Shown here piece after piece: positions 54,326-64,000 of a DNA stretch of 64,000 nt (position 1 is its first letter; each line of letters opens with the position of its first letter). The notes beneath the pieces were generated by a model. The model was not told where the DNA came from. It did no database searches and was given only the letters and a program-made list of their open reading frames with translations. A program made the position numbers and the translations under genes. The stretch comes from Endomychus coccineus (Eukaryota; Arthropoda; Insecta; Coleoptera; Endomychidae): positions 81,649,978 to 81,713,977 of the forward strand of contig OY294068.1 in NCBI GenBank assembly GCA_958510875.1, in the 5' to 3' direction.

Positions 54326-56584
54326 GATATTTACTTCCTCCTGGATAACCTTGTTAATAAGGCAACATGTCAGTTAGAGATAGAAACAGCTTGAAATCAT
54401 ATTAATTTTCATCCAGGTCTTCTTAAAATGAATAATCAAATAATAAATATCGGATCTTTCCCCAGAACGTAAGTTTTTGATCAATAGATCTTAAAAAATT
54501 ATTGTCTAATTACATTTTTGGATGCATTTTTAGATTTTGAAAATCTTGCATTAGAATCCATACTGACACGCACCCATTCTCGGCCATAGCATAGAATAAA
54601 GTTTTGGTAATAGAATATAATACACAATGTTGAGTGTTCATAAAGGTGAGTCTGGGAAGGAATGATAGAAGATACATAACTTGGAAACAACTGAACGTTG
54701 AATTAATCGATGAAGTTCATTTTGTAACCTTTTTTATTATGAAATTTATGAGTGATTTCTGAACAACGATCTTCTGTTTTGAGATTGGTGCTAAAAGTTG
54801 ACCCATGGGTCAAGCGTTGAGAATGTAAATGATAATTATAACCCGAGAACCTTCGTTGCACAACTTATAACGTGGAATCATCATTATAATTCAAAGACAA
54901 ATACCATTATGTCGTACTGTTGATATCTTTGTTGGAGGTGAAAGTGTTACCTCGGAGTTTCTTGAAAATTGGTGATAATATTGTTGAAAACAATAAAATA
55001 ATTGTTATTAATCTGAAGATTAAAATGGATAATAGCCGTTACATCTCTGATGTTACTTATTCGATTATGTTGACTCTTTAATTGCTGCTGTCACCTGAGA
55101 GGGCAATACAAAAAAAAAAGTTGTTCACGCAATTGAAGAGGCGAGTTTGTGTATGTATTGATGATTAGAATCATAAGGAATGTAACAGTCTATTTGAATA
55201 CCTCCTCTTTGGATACTGTAAGAGATATTTACTAGATATAATGCAATGAGTTGAAAAATATACCGACCTAAGCGGAATCGAATGATTATGGAAGATTTTC
55301 AAAGATTGAAAACTTGGCTCTGGTGGAACCAATCCCTCCCGAAAGTATATTATGAGTTCTCATTGCCCATCAATCAACAAGTCACGCTCGAGTGTTTTTG
55401 TTTGGCTCTCAAATGCTATTCAGATCTTGGAAGAAAAAATTAAGATGTAATCATTAGAACTATTCAGCACTCATGATGTTGAAATAAGTGAAATGTCAAT
55501 TTGGAACTATCAAAATCATAGCAAAAATATTATTTATCTTGAATAATAAATAAATTTTCTGCAAAAAATTTTAGTTGCAAAAATAAAAAAAAAATTGATA
55601 AGAAGTTATGTAAACGAATGTACTGCAAGACAAGTTAATTTATCATATTACGTTTATTAGGTATGCTTATTAAGAAAGAACAGTCATATTAGGATGAAAT
55701 GCAATGAATATGTTGAGGTGTAGGTATTTTGAAACTTTTGTCAAGTGAACGATAAACACTAACGTGAACCACGCATTGGTCTGCACGTTCACACGTTGTC
55801 TGTGAGAATCTATCATATCACTTAACGTTTCTATCTGAGCTTGGTATTCCGATGAAATTAATAATGTTGTTGGCTGAAGCTCGTTTTTGCGGCGGCAACG
55901 ATTCTTTATTTGTCATTACCGATGATTAATTTCAAATTGTCATGTATGTGCACAGCATGTGCTTGCGAAGAAACGTTAGTGGTTGAAAAAATAAACTAGC
56001 AATTTGAACGATATTCTGAGAAATAGGATCAATTTATGGTTTGTTATAATTTTACCGTGGAAGGATAATCCGTATATTTATAATAATTATTAATATTATC
56101 TAGACCGTCCATTATTCCTTCACTAGAAATGTTGAAGTTCCAATTTTATGACCATTATACCTTCTCTCTGTAAATATTTATCTCTGTTCATTTTATTTCA
56201 TTTCATGTATTCTACATTCAAACACTATAGCTACAGCGATGAATCAATTGAAGTTTACTTGGTACCGAATCTGAATCAATTTTAGGGAGCTGATACCTCA
56301 ATTAAGGAGTATTCAATTTTTTCAAGTCATTTTAGGGGCATTCTATTTATGGATTCGTACAGGTATAATGACAAAATATTTGAGATGGTCATGTAAGCAC
56401 TGATTTTATGAGTTTATATCTGTGTATTTATATATGTTTATGTAATTATGTAAAGAACTATTTCCCAGACTCATTTGCGGCTATTACACTATCAGAGCCG
56501 ATAAGTGTTACCTAGCAACATGTTATTAGAAAATTATCTACACCAGGTCTAAAGAGGGGGTTGTCTATGGTATATAGCTCGAAT
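54326..56584. other. AT-rich DNA, nothing recognised
   Basis: No feature supported. A slightly less AT-rich patch at 55780-55990 has no readable frame. Confidence 0.35.
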
Positions 56585-57132
56585 CACGGTCGTACATACA
56601 GGTCTGGAAACTCGGGGCTGTTTCCTATGTGAGAAGTGAGTCCGCTAAGCGTCGACTGTCGCGTAGTACCAAAAGTCGTCACGAAGGAATATCCTCTGAC
56701 AAATGTCAGTTGACTTGTAAACACAAGGAATACCTGAATTTTTAGAAACAAATTACGAAACCGTGCATTGTGCCGAAATGCAAAACGGGGTACAAAAGTG
56801 TAAAGCAACAAACTTCTGTTTTTAAAGTGCCGAAAGATGCGGAAATGCGTTAAAAGTGGATGCTTGCGATTCCGGATAGAAATCGTTTTAACGAGGTCTT
56901 TTGTGTGCGTCATGTATAACGAAAAAGGGGAAGTTATTTTTAAGGTGAGTAATACATTTTGACAAGAGTAACAGTTCTATTCCTCTCTCAAATCAGAATA
57001 CTTAGTAACACTGCTTGCGATTCCGGAAAGAAATCGTTTTACCGATCCAAGCGCTAGCTGACTGAGCGAGGGACTACGAGTTTGAGACTCATGTCAAACA
57101 TACGAGTCGCCAGACCTGTATGTACGACCGAG
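56585..57132 (+). mobile_element. P-like MITE carrying a THAP domain exon
   Basis: TIRs CACGGTCGTACATACAGGTC (56585) and the inverse ending CTGTATGTACGACCGAG (57132); flanking octamers GCTCGAAT and GCCCGAAT form an 8-bp duplication with one mismatch, as P elements make. Inside, from about 56755, the plus strand reads CIVPKCKTGYKSVKQQTSVF, KVPKD, W..AIPDRN and FCVRH: the C2CH zinc-binding pattern of a THAP domain with a stop before KWML. A GTGAGT donor follows (56944). GCTTGCGATTCCGG.AAGAAATCG-type sequence occurs twice (56864, 57014). The minus-strand open frame here is a shadow. Confidence 0.85.
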
Positions 57133-57389
57133 GCCCGAATCAAGTTTTTGACAGATAAAGCATTAACAAAATGTCAATAAATGTCAAAACCATTAACTAG
57201 TTATTTGAAATTGCACGTCCGTTAGGTATTGTTACTGTACTCTTCTTGATATTCCCTGATATCAACTCGTACTGTAACGAGCCATCTACCGGACAAGTGA
57301 CGTAAATTACTATTGCAGCACTAATAGTAAAATCACAATAGGTACCCTTTTCCACTATAGATTATGGTTCAATAAAATCTAGGGTCGTC

Positions 57390-59530
57390 GCTTCAAAGCA
57401 AACAGCTTACCGACGCGGAAACCCATGTCTGGAGACCAGACAAAATATGTTGAAGCCAGAAATATGTGCAATCGAACAGTAAACGTTTCGAAAGAGGCAT
57501 ATAATGGCAAAATAAGATCTAAGCTAATCAATTCGCGCATTCGGGCTCACGTTCATTTTGAACTTTCGCCAAAGCAAGTGGTAGGAATTCCACATCCAGT
57601 ACATTCCCTACCCTAACCAAAGATGATGACACACTGGATACTAAACCACAAGAAAAAACCAACCTTTTTGCTAGAATGTTTGCAGCAAATCCAACTTTGG
57701 ATCCACAAGGGAAGGACACTCCTAATATTGCTGCCACCGATAGCCTTATGCCTGAAATTGTCTTCCGCTAACACACAATTAGGCGCTTCCTGCTTGATCT
57801 CAATACCAAAAAGTCTATGGGGCAAAACAGAATTTCACCTGTCATTCTCAAGGAATGTGCGCTTGAATTAACACCAGTTTTCTGCAGGTTGTTATCCAAA
57901 AGTGATGACACACTGGCTACTACACCACAAGAAGAAACTGCTGGATTCACAAGGGAAGGACCCTTCTAACTTTGCTAGCATCGATGGCCATATGGCTAAA
58001 ATTGTCTTTTGTTAGCACACAAATAGGCGCATTCTGCTTGATCTCAATATCAAAAAGGACAAACGGAATTTCGCTTGTTGTACTCAAGGAATGTGCCCCA
58101 CAATTAACTCGTTTTTTGCAGCTAACATACAAACTTGATATGTTTTCTTCCAGCTGGAAGACAGCGCTAGAGTGCAACCATTCCCAAAAAAAGGAAAGAA
58201 CCCCTTCCTAATAATTATAGACCCATTGCACTATCATCTGTGATCTCTAAAGTGATAGAGAAAGCAATCAACAACGAGCTCATCAAATACCTAGAGAGCT
58301 ACAAAATTGTGAATGACCGGCAATATGGCTTTCGTCAGCTGATATCAACAGGAGATCTGCTTGCCTATGCAATACATGTATTGCAGAAATCTATTGTAAA
58401 ACATGGGGAATCTCTAGCTGTATCATTCGATATCTCCAAAGCATTCGACCGAGTCTGGCACCAAAGCCTTCTTGGAAAACTTTCGTCATATGGTTTGCCG
58501 CCTGAACTTTGTCGCTCACTTTCGACTTTTCACTCACATAGATCACTTCATTTGGTGGTTGACAGAGTTTCTTCCGATAAAATGACTATGACGCTGGTGT
58601 TCCACAGGAATCTGTCTTGGCACCAGCTTTGTTTCTGCTCCGTATCAACGATCTGTTGGAAGTGACCACCTGTCCCGTCCACAACTTTGCAGATGATGCT
58701 ACACTCCATACCGCTTTCTCATCTAGAGCCCATATACCATCCATTGAAGCCAGAGGAGCGAGACAGGGACAGGGCGAGACAGGGACAGGTTGATGCAATT
58801 AATGGAAATCTGGCAAAGATTTTGAAATGGGGATCTGATAATCTGGTAGAGTTTTATGCAATCAAAACTCAAGCTTGCGTCTTCTCCAGGAAGGCGGATT
58901 CCATAATCCCTAATATGATGATGTCAGGTACGGATATTCCTATGAATTCTCTCATAACGATGCTCGAAATCCTCACCAACAGCACGCTCTTATGGAACGA
59001 TCATGTGCAATCATGTCCATTGCGAAAACCGCTTCACAAAAACTTGTTGTTCTATTCCGTGGCAAGAGCTACTTTACATCCCAGTAGCTCCTTATAATCT
59101 ACAAAGCACAGATTCAATCTGTCCTGGAGTACTGTTTACATATTTGGAGTTCAGCGCCTAAATATACGAAATGTGGGAGATCTCTCCCTTTTCTATGAAT
59201 ATTTCTATGGTCAGTGTTCATCAGAAATCGCGTCTATGTATATTGTTCCACTACGAGAGATTGCCAGATAGGCGAACTAGACGAGCTCAAACTAGTCACC
59301 ACTTCACTGTCAAACTGGAGACCTGATGATCTTCTTCCTACCAGACTCAATTTTTTTATCTAACAGCAAAGTTATGGAACTCTTTACCTAGTGAGATCTT
59401 CCCCTATGCCTATAAGCTCTAAATCCTCAAGAAAAATACGAATGCCTATTACTTCTCCTTACATTCCACTGCTGGCTCACACGACGTTCTTCGAACATTA
59501 TAGGTTTCCCTCTCCTTTAGTCAAAGTATG
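57390..59530 (+). pseudogene. LINE (Jockey/CR1-like) ORF2, broken
   Basis: Plus-strand frames give, in order: EAYNGKIRSKLINSRIR and CPTIN-type linker; a KECAPQLTRFLQL and SSWKTA segment leading into the RT; SVISKVIEKAINNELIKYLE and DRQYGFRQLISTGDLLAYAI; VSFDISKAFDRVWHQSLLGK (RT motif A); HNFADDATLHTAF (motif C, FADD); MSGTDIPMNSLITMLEILTN; YKAQIQSVLEYCLHIWSSAP; and a tail with ERLPDRRTRRAQTSHHF. All are typical of Jockey/CR1-like ORF2. A segment of about 250 bp is tandemly duplicated (57620-57880 and 57898-58130). Many stops and frame changes; dead. Confidence 0.85.
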
Positions 59531-59692
59531 AAAAAAAATATCTTGTGCGCATTTCGTTAACTATTCTAGCACCATCAGATAATCAACTCAATGAAATCTC
59601 TGATAATGCTCACGTAGTTACCAAAATGCGAATAAGATTTCGAAAATTGATAGTGGAAGAGAATGTTGTAATTTTACTATTATACAGGGTGA

Positions 59693-60625
59693 GTCAGTTT
59701 TTTGTAGCCAAACTGCAACAGGAGATAGGACAAGTGTTTCCAAGAAGAAAAGTTCATTGAACATATGTCGTAGAAGGCTTCGTTTTCGAGATACAGGGTG
59801 TTGAAATTGAACAAAAAATTCGTTTTTTGCGAATATCTCCGGAACCGTTTATCGTACAGAAAACAGCTTTCGTAAAAATTTTCTACTCATAGTAAGCTAA
59901 ATTCTGTGTGATGAAAATTTTTTTTTTACTCATAATTGGTGAAGATTTTGAAGGGGTAGTGTGTGTTTTTCTCCCCAACTTCTACGCCACTGAAAAAAAA
60001 ACGGTTTTGAGACAATCATTAGAACCGCCAATGTGTTCTACACAAAAAAGGTACTCTTGGTCATAAGCTCTTAAGTTGACCGTTTTCGAGAAAAATCAAC
60101 TTTTATGTTGAAAAACATGGTCAATTCTTACTAATTAGACGAAATTTATTCAAACAAGTAGAACAAGTAACAAAATCAAAGGATTGACCATGTTTTTCAA
60201 CATAAAAGTTGATTTTCTCGAAAACGGTCATTTTTAGAGCTTATCATTAGGAGTATCTTTTTTGTGTAGAAATCATTGGCGGTTCTAATGGTTGTCTTAA
60301 AACCGTTTTTTTTTACAGTGGCGTAGAAGTTGGGGAGAAAAACACCCACCACCCCTTCAAAATCTTCACCAATTATGAATAAAAAAAAAATTTTTATCAC
60401 ACAGAACATAGCTTACTATGAGTAGAAAATGCTTACAAAAGCTGTTTTCTATACGATGAACGGTTCCGGAGATATTCGCAAAAAACAATTTTTTTTTTCA
60501 ATTTCAACACCCTGTATCTCGAAAACGAAGCCTTCTACGACATATGTTTATTGAACTTCTCTTCTTAAAAACACTTGTTCTATCTCCTGTTGCAGTTTGG
60601 CCACAAAAAACTGACTCACCCTGTA
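59693..60625. mobile_element. Foldback MITE, nearly perfect 430-440-bp arms
   Basis: Starts TACAGGGTGAGTCAGTTTTT and ends with its inverse, ACTGACTCACCCTGTA. Arms 59693-60125 and about 60180-60625 are near-identical inversely, leaving a 50-60-bp spacer, with TA at both ends. Such TACAGGGTG elements are mariner-type MITEs. A transcript through it would fold into a long hairpin. Open frames inside are chance. Confidence 0.9.
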
Positions 60626-60629
60626 TTTT

Positions 60630-61765
60630 GAAATATTACCGAATGACTATTTGAATAAGATACATTCATATCAATCATTGCTGGTTCTTATTGAAATATA
60701 ATATAAAATATGCAGTTTGGAATGAATTTCCTCGTTTGCTCCCATAAAAGATTATAACACAAACAGATTTGATTATCTTGGTTCAGATTCAAAGTTTCAC
60801 TAATGGATTTATTTTTCTTGGATGGATATTTAAATACAATTGCAACAAATAAGACCTTTAATCTCCTTGCTCAATTTGACATAATGAAAAATGAGTTCTT
60901 TTTTTTAAGATTTCGATTGAAAACATTGATAACTCTTTCTGAGATATGGCTAGCTAAGATGCCTGAAGTACTTCAAGTAATTGGGGCTGATTGTAGAGTA
61001 ATTTGTATTCGTTTTTATGTTTCTTAAATGTCAATAAATTACCGCACAATTTCATCTACATAAGGGCGTGCTGTATCATGAATCAGCTGTGAGTAAATCA
61101 GAGTTTACAAAAATTACCAATCACAACAACTGATGAAGAGTTCTAGTATCTGATATCCGTCAGCAGGTTCTTAATTCATTTTTCAGAAAAACGAGCATAT
61201 ACTATTATTCTGCAAGATGTTGGATTGAATAGGATGAAGCCTCGCATTACCGTTTTCTTCATTCCCTAAGTTGTCCCTATTCAGGGTGTCCGAATCTGGA
61301 GATAAGAAATATTCTCCAAAGATGTATCTTTATGCCCAAGAAAGATATGCGACGCATTTTCGTCTCAATAAATACCTGTGACTCAATTTTTTGTAGTTTG
61401 TTAACAGTTCATAATAGTTCTAGAAATAGAGTAGTTCCATGGGAGAGGTCTGTTCATGGTGAATTCTTCGCTTAATCTTTCATGATTTTGAGTTGTACGG
61501 AAATGACCCCTATTATATAATATCAGACACAATTTCTGTTTCTTGATAACAGATATGATGGCGATATTATGTTTTGTTTCCACAGCGTCTATTAATGGCA
61601 GCTTCTTGCATACGAAAGAAAGATGAAAAGTCACATGGCGCCACAATCGAAAATCTCATGTGACATTTGTGATGTATCATCTTCAGCTAGAACGCATTAC
61701 AATTTTCTGACTGATATGTCATTCAGTTCTGTTTTGACACTCTCCGAAAGCAAGCAATCTTGAAA
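60630..61765. other. AT-rich DNA, nothing recognised
   Basis: The frames at 60803-61027 and 61401-61646 have no recognisable features. Confidence 0.4.
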
Positions 61766-61769
61766 ATTT

Positions 61770-62640
61770 TAGTAAACATGGAAAAAAGTGAATTTCGTCT
61801 TGATTAAACATTATTCTTGCGTGGAGAAACATCACGTAAACCAGAGCATCGCTTGTTAAGCATTATGGGGACTCTCCTCACTGCCGATTGGTTCACTGAT
61901 TTTCGTAGTGGTAGTATGACCACAAAGGACCCCAACGTTCTGTTCGTTCAATTGAGATTACAATGTTGGAAATCGTCAATAAAATTCATTGTATGATATT
62001 GGACGATCGGCGAGTTGAAGTGCATGAGATTGCTGAGGCTAATGGGCATCTTAACCGAACGGGTACAGAACATTTTTCATACATTTCTGAATATGAGAAA
62101 GCTATCTGCCAGATGGGTACCGCATTTGCTCTCTCACAGTCGAAACAGTGGACTTGTCCTGGCGAATCGAAGCCGAAAAAGGTCAAAGCGGGTCTATGGG
62201 CCAACAAAGTCATGGTGACAGTTTTTTGGGATGCACACAGTATCGTCCATATCGATTACTTTGAAAAGGGCTAAACGTTCACCGGTGTATATTACGCTGA
62301 GCTGTTGGAACGATTCGATGCCGATTTGAAGCGAAACGGGCCGCATTTGGCCAAGAAGAAGCTCTTCCACTAGAACAACGCACCGGCGCAGTCGCAATGG
62401 TGAAATTGCATGAATGACGCTACGAGTTGCTTCGTCATCCACCATATTCTCCAGATTCAGTCCCCTGCGATTTTTATCTATTTCCAAATTTGAAGAATTG
62501 GCTAGGTGGAAAGGGATATGGCTCCAACGATGAGGTCATCGCTGAACCAAACGCCGAAATTGTAATATTTAAGGGATCGAAAACTTTGGACGAAGTGTAT
62601 CGGGCTACAAGGAGATTATGTTGAGAAATAAGATAAGGTT
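61770..62640 (+). pseudogene. mariner transposase pseudogene, deleted
   Basis: Starts MEKSEFRLD (ATG 61778) and continues in broken frames: WFTDFRSGS, MILDDRRVEVHEIAEANG, MRKLSARWVPHLL, then a deletion, then QSKQWTCPGESKPKKVKAG, KVMVTVFWDAHSIVHIDY, YYAELLERFDADLK, NNAPAQS (N in place of the second catalytic D), HPPYSPDSVPCDFYLFPNLK with the third D, and NWLGGKGYGS. This is a Mos1/cecropia-like mariner. The deletion removes the region of the first catalytic D. TIRs were not identified. Confidence 0.85.
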
Positions 62641-62644
62641 TGAC

Positions 62645-64000
62645 CAAATAAATCATTTCTTGTTTAATTTTTCAGGGTATTTTCACCCCGTCCTCGTACT
62701 ACCTTTTTATATCTCAGCGTTCGATCAGGGTTTGAAGAAACTTTTCCAAGTTATCGAACTTAATTCGAAAGAAAGTGTTGAGTACTGGATAGGAAAATTT
62801 GAGTAATGTTAATGTTAAATATTCATGAACAAGGTTTAAACAATATCTATTTTACTCTCTAACCGATGAAAATCTCTGATACTATGACAACCTGCTGAAT
62901 TTAAATCGTTACATCTATTTTGTTTCGACAAATCTCCAGCTTTTTTACATCTTCCTGAAATTATTAGATATTATTTCTACAGATATCCTCTAGACAACTG
63001 TGCTGCAGGAAGTTTGGATTGACATCAATTACTGGAAATTTGATTGCTTTGTGGTGCTTCTGGGCTTAGAAAAAAATTAGGATTCATGTTTACTATATGT
63101 GTGTAGAAAAAGCTTCATTTGTGATATACACCAGAAGGTATTTCAGGGAAAACCATCAATAGTTATGTTTGAAGATGTTTTTAAAAGTAGATTATGCCTA
63201 ATTTCATTGGGTAAAAAGGAGATATAAGTAAATACTTGCCCGCCTTCCTATAAGTTGATTTATGATACCGATTTAAATTTATTAAAATTGTATCTAAATT
63301 ATTTAGTTTATTCGTGATTGGACCTACAATTTGCATAGGTAATATTACCTACTCTTGAAATCCACCCGGAAGTGTCAAATTTATTCGAGGAATTCCCATA
63401 CAGTTAATATTAATTTAGAATTGAGTTTGATGCCAATTCTTATGAACAGTTTTTAGTTATTTCTAATATCAACAAAAAATATATAGAACTCAATTACATC
63501 CCACATTAAAATAGTTTCTGTGCAATTTCCGTTCTCAACTTTCCATGATTAAAAACTATATTGTGTAGTCCAAGGAATAACTTGGAAATATTTGAACTTA
63601 ACAGTACTATTATAATTTGGTTTATTATCAAATTATCAGCAAATTAAGCTAATAATAATAGAATGCAATAAAAAGTATTAAGATATAATACAGCGGCTTA
63701 CTTGAAAGTTAATTTCCTGTAATAATATCGGAATTTTTAATTTAATTGAGCGAATAGATGAACATATCTGAAGACATTGTAAAGAACTTTGACAAAGAGC
63801 AGCAATATGTCTGTAAAAATTGCAAATCCTTTGAGAAAGTTGCTTGCAGTAGGCTGTACGCTAGTCAACTTGAGGATTAATAATGTTTTGAGTTTGCGAC
63901 GTAAATAGTTATAATCTGCAGTTATCATTGAAGCTGCGGGTCCTTGAACATAATGAGAAATGCACACAGAGCTCCTAGTGGTACGGTTGCTTCATCTATC
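62645..64000. other. AT-rich DNA to window end, nothing recognised
   Basis: Only short chance open frames on either strand. Confidence 0.4.

Noticed and set aside
56584..56913. Minus-strand 109-codon open frame
   Set aside because: Overlaps the plus-strand THAP domain; shadow frame.
60157..60409. Open frame inside the foldback at 59.7-60.6 kb
   Set aside because: Low-complexity translation of an inverted repeat arm; no protein features.

Overview
This window is AT-rich animal DNA. Introns of about 6 kb, BEL/Pao, Penelope, mariner, hAT, P/THAP and Jockey-like transposons and the general composition suggest an insect, possibly a beetle; the species cannot be named from the sequence. Only one host gene is supported: three exons on the minus strand (39681-39538, 32938-32464, 26307-25646) with matching splice sites and phases. 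It encodes the basic, Ser/Arg/Lys-rich C-terminal part of a protein I do not recognise. Its 5' exons lie to the right, beyond what I could identify. Nearly everything else is mobile DNA in different states of decay.

The most interesting object is at 3575-17029: a 13,455-bp Polinton/Maverick inserted in the integrase region of a dead BEL/Pao retrotransposon (halves at about 2565-3568 and 17036-17740). It has an exact 6-bp target duplication (CTATCT), AG...CT termini and 1.27-kb terminal inverted repeats (TIRs). It carries an uninterrupted 1272-codon family B DNA polymerase with its exonuclease and polymerase motifs, and a small GNAT-type acetyltransferase. I find no Polinton integrase, ATPase, protease or capsid gene in it. 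Its non-coding parts are unusually organised: tRNA-like modules with A- and B-box sequences in both TIRs; ten 68-bp repeats, each with a palindrome and a TGACGTCA site; about twenty E-box (CACGTG) units; a 119-bp array upstream of the polymerase; and a 66-bp block duplicated upstream of both genes. The design recalls the repeat-rich origin/enhancer regions of large insect DNA viruses, but function is inferred.

To its right, 18.4-20.1 kb is a broken gene of a multicopy family of unknown function on the minus strand. From 20.5 to 23.3 kb lies a decayed Polinton morphogenesis block on the plus strand: packaging ATPase, PX-type gene, adenovirus-type protease and a capsid-type fragment. A non-coding repeat shared with the intact element suggests the two are related. 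A 155-bp satellite follows.

The introns of the host gene (26.3-39.5 kb) hold LINE, Penelope and Tigger fragments, a deleted mariner and a MITE. From 40 to 64 kb there are a hammerhead-like motif, minisatellites, foldback elements, a 3.0-kb hAT with broken transposase, a THAP-bearing P-like MITE, a LINE ORF2 relic and a second deleted mariner. Long AT-rich stretches between them show nothing I can name.
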